DNA from: Bacteroidota bacterium
GTDB lineage: Bacteria > Bacteroidota > Bacteroidia > Flavobacteriales_D > Sanyastnellaceae
Assembly (NCBI GenBank): GCA_027621555.1
Contig: JAQCBJ010000009.1
Span: 1-57,912 of the forward strand
DNA length: 57,912 bases
Reading direction: 5' to 3'
Shown here one piece after another: positions 44,642 through 52,949 of the stretch. Both the position numbers and the translations under genes were made by a program. Positions within the stretch are counted from its first letter, which is position 1. Each line of letters opens with the position of its first letter. The notes beneath the pieces are model-generated. The model was not told where the DNA came from, did not search any database, and was given only the letters and a program-made list of their open reading frames with translations.

Positions 44642-46594
44642 ATGAAGTATTCGTTTTTCCTTTTGATGTTCCTGGTTCCGTTTTGTTCTGCGGCAACAAC
44701 AATCACGTCCAATCAATCGGGTAATTGGCACGACTCAACGACTTGGGATTGTGGATGCTTACCAACAACAACCGATACAGTTGTTGTGAATCATCAAGTC
44801 ACTCTGGCATCTTCAATCTTTTTGTCAAGTCTAATCATTGACGCCTCAGGTGAATTGGATGCCACCAATTTGCTGACGATTGTATTCGTGGGAGATCTCT
44901 CCGCAAATGGAGAAGCTGTACTCCCCAATGTCTCGTTGCACGCGATTGGATTGGAAGAGATGCAAACCATTGAGGGAAACTGGTCAGTCCGTGAGTTGAT
45001 TGTCACTAACGGTGCCAACCTTTCGCTCATGGGTACCTTGGAAGTGAATGCCAATGTTCGGGTTGATCAATCCACTCTTTCCGTTGAACCCGAAGGCGGA
45101 TTGCTCCTGACTGAAAATGAATTTGGTCGAGCAACGGTCATTCGGAGTAACGCAGGCCATGTCAATGGTCGAATTACCAGACAAATCATTCTTCCTGCGA
45201 CGCCTAATCGTGAAATGACTTTTGTCCAACAGAGATTCAGCACGGGGCTCGAAGGGGTCACAGTTTCTGAACTTGTGGGTGACATTCCTACTTGGGGGTT
45301 CGAAGGAGCCGATGACCTCAATGGTGGCGCGAACATCGGATACTGGAGCGGAGAGGCCTTTTACAACTACCAATCGATTCAATTTGCAACCGACACTTTG
45401 CCCGTTTGGGAAGGCATCTATCTGAGCATTCCTCCTGCAGAATCGTACACAATAACCTTTTCTGGAACACTTCCCCCTGAAGACATTTCGATGAGCATTC
45501 CAGGAGGCTCCTTTACCGGGCTTTTCGGCAACGCCACCAACGCCAACGCAGATCTTCAAACACTGACAAGCCAGTTTCAAGGAGCACCAAAGGCATTGTC
45601 TTGTTGGAACACCAACTCTCTGCAATACGACCTTTTCATAGATGGAATCAGCACCAATGGCATGAACTCCACCTTGCAACCCAATGCAACATGCCAGTTC
45701 AATCCTGATTTCACAGACTTGACATTGATGTTTGAGAATGAAGATTCCATGCCTAACGGCGCTTTTGCATCAAGTCTAACGCCCATAGAAAGCAAGGCCA
45801 TCTTCAGCGTGTCCAACGCGAGCGGATTTCGTGATGAAGTGGTTGTGACCCGAAACGACAATGCGCTCGACGCCTATGTTAGTAGTGAAGATGCCTTGAA
45901 CATATCGTCGCCTTATACCGCTTGTGATCTTTTTTTATTGGATTCCTCAGGCAATAGGACTGGGATTTCTCAAATCGCCTTTAACAGTGGCGAACTCGTG
46001 TCGCTCGAATTGGTGATGGCAGCAAATCGTCCTTTAGACGGCAATTATGAATTGCGCTGTGATCAATTGGACTGGTGTGATGGTGAAGTCATATTCCAAT
46101 CATGGAATGACGAATGCATTCTGCTGTCCGAAGGGCAATTCATGGACTCAATTCAACTCAACTCTACCCAAAACTACACCTTATCCATTGGAACTTTAGT
46201 GTTCGCAACTTCTTCAGCCCAAATCCCTTGTGACAATCTTGTTGATGAATTCGCTAATACTTGTGACTGTGAGGGAAATGTTTTGGATGAATGCGGGGCT
46301 TGTGGAGGGACTGGCATCGAAGAAGGTGCATGCGACTGCGAAGGCAACATGCTAGATGCCATAGGGGTTTGTGGCGGAGATTGCTTGATTGACCAAAACT
46401 GCAACGGCATCTGTGACCTGGATGAACTCGAAAATCCATCTTGCGGGGCTGAATGCTGTGGCCAAGGCACGAAATGGGATGAGGGAACTCAATCTTGTGT
46501 TGTGGCCTTCCCCGCAGATCTCAATTTCGATGGATGCGTTCAGCTGACTGATCTTCTTGATTTTTTGACGGTGTATGGAAGTTGCTATGAGTGA
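44642..46594 (+). CDS. Large secreted protein with G8-like N-terminus and Cys-rich repeats
   Basis: 650 residues from ATG 44642; signal peptide MKYSFFLLMFLVPFCSA. Residues ~20-60 (SGNWHDSTTWDCGCLPTTTD, then TVVVNHQVTL) resemble a G8 or similar beta-strand module. The middle is beta-rich and unrecognised. Near the C-terminus are repeats CDCEGNVLDECGACGG, CDCEGNMLDAIGVCGG, a calcium-loop-like DQNCNGICDLDEL, and a closing DLNFDGCVQLTDLLDFLTVY motif typical of Flavobacteriales secreted proteins. A frame from 44552 lies upstream of the signal peptide and is rejected. AT-rich relative to flanks. Probably a surface or extracellular protein; function unknown. Confidence 0.78.
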   Translation: MKYSFFLLMFLVPFCSAATTITSNQSGNWHDSTTWDCGCLPTTTDTVVVNHQVTLASSIFLSSLIIDASGELDATNLLTIVFVGDLSANGEAVLPNVSLHAIGLEEMQTIEGNWSVRELIVTNGANLSLMGTLEVNANVRVDQSTLSVEPEGGLLLTENEFGRATVIRSNAGHVNGRITRQIILPATPNREMTFVQQRFSTGLEGVTVSELVGDIPTWGFEGADDLNGGANIGYWSGEAFYNYQSIQFATDTLPVWEGIYLSIPPAESYTITFSGTLPPEDISMSIPGGSFTGLFGNATNANADLQTLTSQFQGAPKALSCWNTNSLQYDLFIDGISTNGMNSTLQPNATCQFNPDFTDLTLMFENEDSMPNGAFASSLTPIESKAIFSVSNASGFRDEVVVTRNDNALDAYVSSEDALNISSPYTACDLFLLDSSGNRTGISQIAFNSGELVSLELVMAANRPLDGNYELRCDQLDWCDGEVIFQSWNDECILLSEGQFMDSIQLNSTQNYTLSIGTLVFATSSAQIPCDNLVDEFANTCDCEGNVLDECGACGGTGIEEGACDCEGNMLDAIGVCGGDCLIDQNCNGICDLDELENPSCGAECCGQGTKWDEGTQSCVVAFPADLNFDGCVQLTDLLDFLTVYGSCYE

Positions 46595-46600
46595 ACGAAA

Positions 46601-46624
46601 AGAGGGGCCAATGCTGGCCCCTCT
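46601..46624 (-). terminator. Intrinsic terminator after tRNA-Leu
   Basis: AGAGGGGCCA, 4-nt loop, TGGCCCCTCT, followed on the minus strand by TTTT. It sits 8 nt past the tRNA 3' end and overlaps the end region of the convergent secreted-protein gene. Confidence 0.85.
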
Positions 46625-46632
46625 ACTCTCAG

Positions 46633-46718
46633 TACCCGGAGCGGGACTTGAACCCGCACGACCCATTCGGGTCAACAGAGTTTAAGTCTGTCGTGTCTAC
46701 CAATTCCACCATCCGGGC
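46633..46718 (-). tRNA. tRNA-Leu (TAA anticodon)
   Basis: 86-nt class II tRNA: acceptor GCCCGGA/TCCGGGT, D arm GGTAGACACG region, anticodon stem ACAGA/TCTGT with loop CTTAAAC, a long variable arm (TTGACCCGAATGGGTCGT), T arm with GTTCAAGTC. Anticodon TAA reads UUA. Discriminator A; CCA is not encoded. Confidence 0.96.
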
Positions 46719-46740
46719 GTGTCCTTGGTTTTGTGAAAGG

Positions 46741-46768
46741 CAAAAGTAGTGCGAGGCGCAGGACTCAA
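46741..46768 (-). promoter_or_regulatory. Promoter of tRNA-Leu
   Basis: Minus strand: TTG at 46768-46766, 17-nt spacer, TACTTTTG at 46748-46741. Full consensus, 22 nt before the tRNA, overlapping the end of waaA. Confidence 0.8.
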
Positions 46769-48003
46769 AACCAGCGCTGAACAATTCTCGCAGAGGCGCC
46801 CTGCTGGGACTGGAGCCAGGCGAGGCCAGCGGCGCCAAATTGGCGGCAGCTGGCGGCGTCGGCGAGCCAGGCGTTGGTGAGGTCGGCGACGTCCCCTGAG
46901 GTCAGGGCGCCGAGGTCTCGGAGGGCGTGGGCTTCACGGAACGCGCCGAGGTCGGGACCGGTGACGATGGGCAGGCCTGCGGAGGCGGGTTCCAGGACGT
47001 TGTGGAGGCCGGTGCCGTGTCCGCCTCCCACAACGGCGACCGTGCCGATGCGGTACAGGTCGAAGAGCATGCCTGTGCAGTCAACGATGACGACGCTCCA
47101 GCGTTCGCGGGCCGCGGGTTCAAGGGTTTGCCATTGCGACGCGCGGATGGCGCCTCCCTCCCATTGCCGGTCGAGGGCGGCGAGGTGGGCGCTGGAGAGG
47201 TCGTGGGGCACGAGAACCAGGCGCCGGTCGGGGTGCCAGTCAAGGGTGCGCAAGGCGCGTTCTTCCTCGGGCCAGGTGCTTCCTGCGACCACGACTTGGG
47301 AGGCCGAGGCGGCCCAGTCGGCCCAGGCCTTGGGAGGCGAGGCGGGCCGGGACAAGACGCGTTCGACGCGGGGATCGCCCTCCACCGTCACGTTGTCGGT
47401 GAGTCCAATGCGGGCGAAGGCCTGGGAGGCGGCGGCGTCTTGGACGCTGATCGAGGTGAGCAGGCGCCAAAGGGCTGGTGTGGAGGGCGTTGGGTTGGAT
47501 CGCGCGCTGGAGGGGGCGGCCGCAAAGGCGTGCACGGTGAGGTTGCGCGCGCGGCAGGCGGCGAGCAAGTTGGGCCAAAGGTCGTACTTGGCGAGGGCGA
47601 GGGCGCGGAACGGGACGGTGTCGAGCCACGTGCGCCACGTGCTGGGGTGATCGTCGGGCAGGACCGCCGCGAGGTCGCCTTCGCGCCAGCCGGGAATCGC
47701 GTTGGGAAGGCCCTTGGATTGAAGGGGGTGCCAGGCCGAGGGCGAGTAAACCGTCAGGAGCCACGGCGTGGCCGGATGGGCGGCGCGAAAGGCCTGCATG
47801 ACCGGGATGGCCTGCTCGAGTTCGCCAAGGCTGGCGACGTGGAACCACATGAGCGGTGCGCCACGGTGGGCGAGAACGGCGGTTTGGCCTTCACGGCGGA
47901 TGGCCACGCGCGCCATGGCCCGACGGTGATGCCCAAACGACGCCACCAAGCGCACGAACCACGCCCACAACACACTCCCGATGCGCAGGATCCACAGGGG
48001 CAT
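46765..48003 (-). CDS. waaA: 3-deoxy-D-manno-octulosonic acid transferase
   Basis: Adds Kdo from CMP-Kdo to lipid IV-A at the inner membrane, the step that starts the lipopolysaccharide core. 412 residues from ATG 48003 (MPLWILRIGSVLWAWFVRLV), with an N-terminal membrane anchor. GT30 landmarks: FHVASLGELEQAIPV (catalytic Glu), WLLTVYSPSAW, ALAKYDLWPNLL, VVAGSTWPEEE and the acceptor-side GGGHGTGLHNVLEPAS. It shares one base (TGATG) with the upstream outer-membrane gene. The frame upstream to 48081 is rejected for that reason. Confidence 0.92.
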   Translation of the reverse strand: MPLWILRIGSVLWAWFVRLVASFGHHRRAMARVAIRREGQTAVLAHRGAPLMWFHVASLGELEQAIPVMQAFRAAHPATPWLLTVYSPSAWHPLQSKGLPNAIPGWREGDLAAVLPDDHPSTWRTWLDTVPFRALALAKYDLWPNLLAACRARNLTVHAFAAAPSSARSNPTPSTPALWRLLTSISVQDAAASQAFARIGLTDNVTVEGDPRVERVLSRPASPPKAWADWAASASQVVVAGSTWPEEERALRTLDWHPDRRLVLVPHDLSSAHLAALDRQWEGGAIRASQWQTLEPAARERWSVVIVDCTGMLFDLYRIGTVAVVGGGHGTGLHNVLEPASAGLPIVTGPDLGAFREAHALRDLGALTSGDVADLTNAWLADAASCRQFGAAGLAWLQSQQGASARIVQRWF

Positions 48004-48773
48004 CAGTACCAATACTCTTTTGCGGCGCGTTTGTAGATGTGGAAGACCCAGCCCGCTTCGAGGCCCAACCAGCCGTCCCAAACCTCAGGCGCGTTGGGCT
48101 CCAACGTGTCGAAGTTGACCGACCTCAAGGCCCACGTCTTCGCCACGCCTGCAGTGACGCCTGCAAAGGCGTTCAGGCGCTGGTCCGTGCTCATGATCCA
48201 GTAGCCCAACCACGCTTCGCCGTAAGCGCCCCACCGCATCCGGTCGTACCCTTTGACGCGGTCGCCCTCGAGGGGGCTGATCCGATTTTCGGTGTAGTCG
48301 AAATGCACGTTGTGGTGGAGGGAACCCGCGCCGACCTTCACCATCCAGCCGCTGTTGCGGTTGCTTTGGGCCGTCGGGAAGATCTTGCCCACGCCCAGCC
48401 CAAACTGACCTCCGCGGCCCGAGACCGTGATCTGGGCGACGTCGCCTTCGTTGTCGATGATGTGGCCCTGCTCGGTGGTCAGGTCCGCGAGAAGTCCGGG
48501 CTCGTTCACGTCCGCTCCACTCCAGGACGTCGCTTTGAGGTACAGGTACCCGTTCGATTCCGTCTTCAAGCCGGCCGTCATCCCCACGTTCCCGTAGAAC
48601 CCGTACCGCGTCGCCCAATCGCCTTGCGGAGCCGCTCCGCCGAAGACGAGCCCAATGTGGGGCGAGCGCACGACGGATTCGTCGAGTTGGCGGTCGGTTT
48701 GGGCGGTCAGGTCACTCCCTCCGAACCAAAGCATGCCAACCAAGGCGCATCCCACTGCCGTCGCGCGTTTCAT
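48003..48773 (-). CDS. Hypothetical outer-membrane-type protein
   Basis: 256 residues from ATG 48773. Signal peptide MKRATAVGCALVGMLWFGGSDLTAQ. The mature part alternates polar and aromatic residues with many Gly/Tyr/Trp strands (GDWATRYGFYGNVGMTAGLK, WMVKVGAGSLHHNVHFDYTE, WGAYGEAWLGYWIM), as in 8- to 12-strand beta-barrels, and ends in YKRAAKEYWY with an aromatic residue. Family not recognised. It lies directly upstream of waaA with a one-base overlap, so it may be an envelope protein co-expressed with Kdo transfer. Frames upstream of 48773 would cross its promoter. Confidence 0.75.
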   Translation of the reverse strand: MKRATAVGCALVGMLWFGGSDLTAQTDRQLDESVVRSPHIGLVFGGAAPQGDWATRYGFYGNVGMTAGLKTESNGYLYLKATSWSGADVNEPGLLADLTTEQGHIIDNEGDVAQITVSGRGGQFGLGVGKIFPTAQSNRNSGWMVKVGAGSLHHNVHFDYTENRISPLEGDRVKGYDRMRWGAYGEAWLGYWIMSTDQRLNAFAGVTAGVAKTWALRSVNFDTLEPNAPEVWDGWLGLEAGWVFHIYKRAAKEYWY

Positions 48774-48777
48774 GGGG

Positions 48778-48785
48778 CCAAGGTA
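48778..48785 (-). promoter_or_regulatory. -7 element of the outer-membrane-type gene, 4 nt before its start
   Basis: TACCTTGG on the minus strand, ending 4 nt before ATG 48773. One base off the TACCTTTG form. It lies back to back with the divergent element at 48791. Confidence 0.5.
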
Positions 48786-48790
48786 CGCGC

Positions 48791-48798
48791 TATCTTCG
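48791..48798 (+). promoter_or_regulatory. -7 element of the nucleotide-sugar operon
   Basis: TATCTTCG, 10 nt before ATG 48809. With the minus-strand box at 48778-48785 it makes a divergent pair within the 35 bp that separate the two start codons. Confidence 0.55.
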
Positions 48799-48808
48799 CC
48801 TTTCTGAG

Positions 48809-50005
48809 ATGAACAACGCGTCCTCCCTCTCATCATCGCCCCACGCGTCATCGACGCCTTCAGATCCCATTCACATGGTGGATTTGGGAGGGCTGCACGC
48901 GCGGTTGCGCCCCGAGCTCGATCGCGCCGTGGACGAGGTCTTGCGGGAGTCGGCTTTCATCCGTGGCAAGCACGTCGACGTTTTTGAGGCCAAACTCACC
49001 CGCGCCCTCCACCTCAACGGCCACGTCGTGGGGTGCGGGAACGGGACCGACGCCCTAGCCCTGGCCTTACGCGCGCTCGGCATCGGCCCGGGCGACGAGG
49101 TCATCGTGCCCGACTTTTCCTTCATCGCCTCGGCCGAGGTGGTCGCGGAAGTCGGGGCCACCCCCGTCTTTGCCGACATCGATCCCGCCACGTTCCAGCT
49201 CGACCCGGCGTCCGCCAAGCGCGCGAGGACGTCCCGCACGAAGGCGGTGATGGTGGTGCATTTGTTTGGGCAGTGCGCCGACATGGACGCCCTCGTGCCC
49301 TGGGCTGAAGAACACGGCCTGCACCTCGTGGAAGACAACGCCCAAAGCTTGGGCGCGTCCTGGTGCGGCGATCGCGTGTCCGGACCTGCGGGCATGCTCG
49401 GTGCCGTCGGAACCACCAGCTTCTTCCCGAGCAAGAACCTCGGCGCCCTCGGGGACGGGGGGGCGGTCCTGACCCGGGACAGCGGCCTCGCCGCCCGCGT
49501 CCGCCGCATCGGCAACCACGGTGCAGAGCGCAAATACCATCACCTCGAGGTAGGCGTCAATTCCCGGCTCGACGGGCTGCAGGCCGCGTTCCTGAACGTC
49601 AAACTCGACCACTGGCCGGACCTCGTGGCGCGGCGGCAAGCCGCGGCCTCCCGGTACGACGCACTCCTGGCGGACGTGGCCTTCACGAACGTCATCCCCC
49701 CGGCCCGCGATCCCCACAGCACGCACCTGTTTCACCAGTACTGCGTCCTCCTCCCCCACGGCACGGACCGGAACGCCCTGCAATCCCAATTGCAGGAAGC
49801 CGGCATTCCGACCGCCGTGTACTACCCGACCCCGCTCTCGTCCCAGCCCGCCTTTGAAGGCACCGCCCGCGTGGCGCCGGGTGGGACGGACGTGGCGCAC
49901 GACGTGGCGGGGCGGATTTTGGCCTTGCCCATGCACACCGAGCTTACTGCAGACATGCAACAACGCGCAGTTGGCGAACTTTTCAGACTTTTGCCCCCCG
50001 CTTAA
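48809..50005 (+). CDS. DegT/DnrJ/EryC1-family sugar aminotransferase, WbpE-like
   Basis: PLP enzyme that aminates a 3-keto nucleotide sugar. 398 residues. PLP lysine is Lys209 in SFFPSKNLGALGDGGA; other family marks are GCGNGTDALALALRAL, VHLFGQCADMDAL, VEDNAQSLGA and KYHHLEVGVNSRLDGLQAAF, the last two closely following WbpE/WlbC rather than the dTDP-sugar aminotransferases. The first 22 residues are Ser/Pro-rich and outside the fold; ATG at Met23 (48875) is an alternative start. First gene of the operon, 15 bp before ugd. Confidence 0.88.
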   Translation: MNNASSLSSSPHASSTPSDPIHMVDLGGLHARLRPELDRAVDEVLRESAFIRGKHVDVFEAKLTRALHLNGHVVGCGNGTDALALALRALGIGPGDEVIVPDFSFIASAEVVAEVGATPVFADIDPATFQLDPASAKRARTSRTKAVMVVHLFGQCADMDALVPWAEEHGLHLVEDNAQSLGASWCGDRVSGPAGMLGAVGTTSFFPSKNLGALGDGGAVLTRDSGLAARVRRIGNHGAERKYHHLEVGVNSRLDGLQAAFLNVKLDHWPDLVARRQAAASRYDALLADVAFTNVIPPARDPHSTHLFHQYCVLLPHGTDRNALQSQLQEAGIPTAVYYPTPLSSQPAFEGTARVAPGGTDVAHDVAGRILALPMHTELTADMQQRAVGELFRLLPPA

Positions 50006-50020
50006 CCCCATCCTGACACC

Positions 50021-51340
50021 ATGAACATCGCCGTAGTAGGAACCGGATACGTTGGACTTGTCACAGGCACATGCCTCGCTGAAACAGGCAATCACGTCAT
50101 CTGTGTGGACATTGACGAGGCGAAAGTTGAGGCCATGAAAAACGGCATCGTGCCGATTTACGAGCCCAACCTCGAAACCCTCTTTGACCGAAATATCGCA
50201 GCAGGACGACTCGAATTCACCACCGAACTGAACGAGGCGGTAGACCGCTCGGACATCATCTTTCTTGCGCTCCCTACGCCTCCGGACGAAGACGGTTCGG
50301 CGGACCTCAGCTACGTTCTTGGCGTGGCAAACCAGCTGGGCCACATCATGACCTCTTACAAAGTCGTGGTCGACAAGAGCACGGTCCCTGTGGGCACGGC
50401 AGACAAAGTGCGCGACGCCATCGCAGCCAGCGCCACTGTGGACTTCGACGTGGTGTCCAACCCCGAATTCCTGCGGGAAGGCTTTGCCGTGGACGACTTC
50501 ATGAAGCCCGACCGCATCGTGGTGGGATGCTCGAGCGAGCGCGGTCGCCAAATGATGGAAGAGCTCTACAAGCCCTACGTGCGTCAAGGCAACCCCGTCA
50601 TTTTCATGGACGAGCGCAGTGCAGAACTCACCAAGTACGCCGCCAACTCCTTCCTCGCCACCAAGATCACCTTCATGAACGAGGTGGCCAATTTCTGCGA
50701 ATTGGTGGGCGCAGACGTCGACATGGTACGCCGGGGCATGGGCACCGACTCCCGCATCGGCCCGAGGTTTTTGTTCCCGGGCATCGGTTATGGCGGAAGC
50801 TGCTTCCCCAAGGATGTGCAAGCCTTGCACAAAAGCGGGAAAGACGTGGGGCACAATTTTCACATCCTCAAGAGCGTCATGGCGGTCAACGAAGACCAAA
50901 AAACCGTCCTCTTCGAACCCATGCGCGCCCACTACGGAGGCGACTTGAAGGGAGTGAAAGTGGCGCTTTGGGGCCTTGCCTTCAAGCCGGAGACCGACGA
51001 CATCCGCGAGGCCCCGTCTTTGTACATGATCGACAAGCTCCTGGCCGCAGGCGCCAAGGTGGTGGCCTTCGACCCCGAAGCCATGGACAACGTCAAAGCG
51101 CGTTTGGGAGACCGCATCCAATACGTCAACCGGGCGATGGACGCCATTGACGGCGCGGATTGCTTGCTGATTTGCACCGAGTGGGCCCAATTCCGGACGC
51201 CTGACTTTGACACGATGGCGGCTAAAATGAAAGGCAAGGTCATCTTCGACGGCCGCAACTTGTACGAAACTTCGAAACTCGCCAAATTGGGGTGGACCTA
51301 CCGAAGCATCGGTCGCCCTTCCCTCGACGCCCAGCCATGA
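50021..51340 (+). CDS. ugd: UDP-glucose 6-dehydrogenase
   Basis: Oxidises UDP-glucose twice to UDP-glucuronate. 439 residues, full length: Rossmann start [40 protein letters not shown], catalytic Cys261 in [13 protein letters not shown], and a second Rossmann domain ([17 protein letters not shown]). Its product is the substrate of the next gene. Overlaps that gene by 4 bp. Confidence 0.95.
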   Translation: MNIAVVGTGYVGLVTGTCLAETGNHVICVDIDEAKVEAMKNGIVPIYEPNLETLFDRNIAAGRLEFTTELNEAVDRSDIIFLALPTPPDEDGSADLSYVLGVANQLGHIMTSYKVVVDKSTVPVGTADKVRDAIAASATVDFDVVSNPEFLREGFAVDDFMKPDRIVVGCSSERGRQMMEELYKPYVRQGNPVIFMDERSAELTKYAANSFLATKITFMNEVANFCELVGADVDMVRRGMGTDSRIGPRFLFPGIGYGGSCFPKDVQALHKSGKDVGHNFHILKSVMAVNEDQKTVLFEPMRAHYGGDLKGVKVALWGLAFKPETDDIREAPSLYMIDKLLAAGAKVVAFDPEAMDNVKARLGDRIQYVNRAMDAIDGADCLLICTEWAQFRTPDFDTMAAKMKGKVIFDGRNLYETSKLAKLGWTYRSIGRPSLDAQP

Positions 51341-52362
51341 CCTCCAGCTCCGACAACACTTCGCGCGCCAATTCTGCTGAGCGCGTCCTCATCACCGGCG
51401 CTGCCGGATTCCTTGGGTCCCATTTGTGCGATCGGTTTGTGAAAGACGGCTTCCAAGTGGTGGCCATGGACAACCTCATCACGGGGGACATGCGCAACAT
51501 CGAGCACCTCCTGCCGCTGCCCAACTTCACGTTTGTGCACCAGGACGTGACGGAGTACATCCACGTGAGCGGCCCGCTGCACCACATCCTGCACTTCGCC
51601 TCTCCCGCGAGCCCCATCGACTATTTGAAGATCCCGATCCAGACCTTGAAAGTGGGTTCGTTGGGCGTGCACCGTTGCCTGGGTTTGGCCAAAGCCAAAG
51701 GCGCCCGCATCACCATCGCTTCCACAAGCGAGATCTACGGCGACCCTGAGGTGCATCCCCAGCACGAAGAGTACTGGGGCCACGTCAACACGGTCGGCCC
51801 TCGGGGGGTGTACGACGAGGCCAAGCGCTTCCAGGAAGCCATCACCATGGCGTACCACACCTTCCACGGCCTCGAGACCCGCATCGTACGCATTTTCAAC
51901 ACCTACGGTCCACGCATGCGACTCAACGACGGACGCGTGTTGCCCGCCTTCATTGGCCAGGCCTTGCGGGGTGAACCGATGACGGTGTTTGGGGACGGGT
52001 CCCAAACGCGCAGCTTCTGCTACGTCGACGACCTCGTCGAAGGCATCGTTCGTTTGCACTTCAGCGACGAGACGCGCCCGGTGAACGTCGGCAACCCCGA
52101 CGAAATCACCATCGCGGAATTCGCTGAAGAGATCCTCGCCTTGACCGGTTCCGACGTGGAGGTCATTCGCAAGCCACTGCCTGAGAACGACCCCAAGCAA
52201 CGTCGTCCGGACATCAGCCGCGCTCGCGAGGTCCTCGGATGGGAACCCAAGGTGTCTCGGTCCGAAGGGCTCAAACTGACTTACGAATACTTCAAAGGAT
52301 TGAGCGAAGAAGACCTCCACCGCAGCGAACACAAGGACTTCGCCTCGTACACCACGCGCTGA
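51337..52362 (+). CDS. UDP-glucuronate decarboxylase (UDP-xylose synthase)
   Basis: Short-chain dehydrogenase that turns UDP-glucuronate into UDP-xylose with internal NAD. 341 residues from ATG 51337. Glycine motif [14 protein letters not shown] at residues ~19-32; [35 protein letters not shown] and the catalytic [10 protein letters not shown] with [13 protein letters not shown] before it are the UXS pattern. The ATGA overlap with ugd and the matching substrate support the assignment. An upstream frame from 51292 is rejected. Confidence 0.92.
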   Translation: MTSSSDNTSRANSAERVLITGAAGFLGSHLCDRFVKDGFQVVAMDNLITGDMRNIEHLLPLPNFTFVHQDVTEYIHVSGPLHHILHFASPASPIDYLKIPIQTLKVGSLGVHRCLGLAKAKGARITIASTSEIYGDPEVHPQHEEYWGHVNTVGPRGVYDEAKRFQEAITMAYHTFHGLETRIVRIFNTYGPRMRLNDGRVLPAFIGQALRGEPMTVFGDGSQTRSFCYVDDLVEGIVRLHFSDETRPVNVGNPDEITIAEFAEEILALTGSDVEVIRKPLPENDPKQRRPDISRAREVLGWEPKVSRSEGLKLTYEYFKGLSEEDLHRSEHKDFASYTTR

Positions 52363-52949
52363 TGCCCGACTCCATTCACCCCTCCGCGTTTGTGCACCCG
52401 TCCGCCGTTGTGGATGAGGGGGCCGTGCTGCACGAGGGTGCGAAGGTTTGGCACTTCTGCCACGTCATGCCCGAGGCCGTGATTGGACCGAACTCCAGCT
52501 TGGGCCAAAACGCCTTCGTGGCCCGCGGCGTCACGCTTGGCGCCAACGTCAAGGTCCAGAACAACGTCAGCCTCTACGAAGGTATCTCGGTCGAAGACGA
52601 CGTCTTTCTCGGCCCGTCCTGCGTCTTCACCAACGTGCGCAACCCGCGCAGCGCCGTCAACCGGCGCGGCGATTACGAACCCACGCTCGTCAAGCGAGGC
52701 GCCACGGTCGGCGCCAACGCCACCATACGTTGCGGCGTGACCTTGGGCGACCACTGCTTTGTGGCGGCCGGGGCTGTTGTGACAGAAAATGTCGCGGCCC
52801 ATGCGCTCGTGGCAGGCGTACCGGCGAAACAACTCGGCTGGATGTCCGCTCACGGATGCCGCCTCGCGTTCGACGACCAAGGCCGCGCCACCTGCCCTGA
52901 ATCGGGCCAAGCCTACCAACTCCAGAACAACAAACTGCACCTCGCATGA
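52362..52949 (+). CDS. UDP-3-amino-uronic acid N-acetyltransferase, WbpD-like
   Basis: Left-handed beta-helix acetyltransferase acting on the 3-amino group made by a WbpE-type enzyme. 195 residues from ATG 52362 ([20 protein letters not shown]). Hexapeptide repeats cover residues ~5-155. Closest features to WbpD are WHFCHVMPEAVIGPNSSLGQ, GPSCVFTNVRNPRSAVNR, VGVPAKQLGWMS-type turn (AGVPAKQLGWMSAHGCRL) and the terminal CPESGQAYQLQ. It shares one base with the previous stop (TGATG) and overlaps the next gene by 4 bp. Confidence 0.88.
   Translation: MPDSIHPSAFVHPSAVVDEGAVLHEGAKVWHFCHVMPEAVIGPNSSLGQNAFVARGVTLGANVKVQNNVSLYEGISVEDDVFLGPSCVFTNVRNPRSAVNRRGDYEPTLVKRGATVGANATIRCGVTLGDHCFVAAGAVVTENVAAHALVAGVPAKQLGWMSAHGCRLAFDDQGRATCPESGQAYQLQNNKLHLA

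Larger units (their letters stand above)
44383..46631. mobile_element. Putative small insertion at tRNA-Leu
   Basis: Segment between the two direct repeats. It holds one secreted-protein gene with markedly more AT-rich codon use than its surroundings and its own terminator next to the tRNA. The geometry, tRNA 3' end at one edge and a copy of that end at the other, is that of an element integrated at a tRNA gene. No integrase is present, so it would have to be a decayed or helper-dependent element. 44383-44641 holds no gene that I can support. Confidence 0.35.

Noticed and set aside
49067-51190. 707-codon frame on the minus strand opposite the aminotransferase and ugd
   Set aside because: Crosses the boundary of two well-defined genes on the other strand; His/Val/Gly-rich composition typical of antisense shadows.
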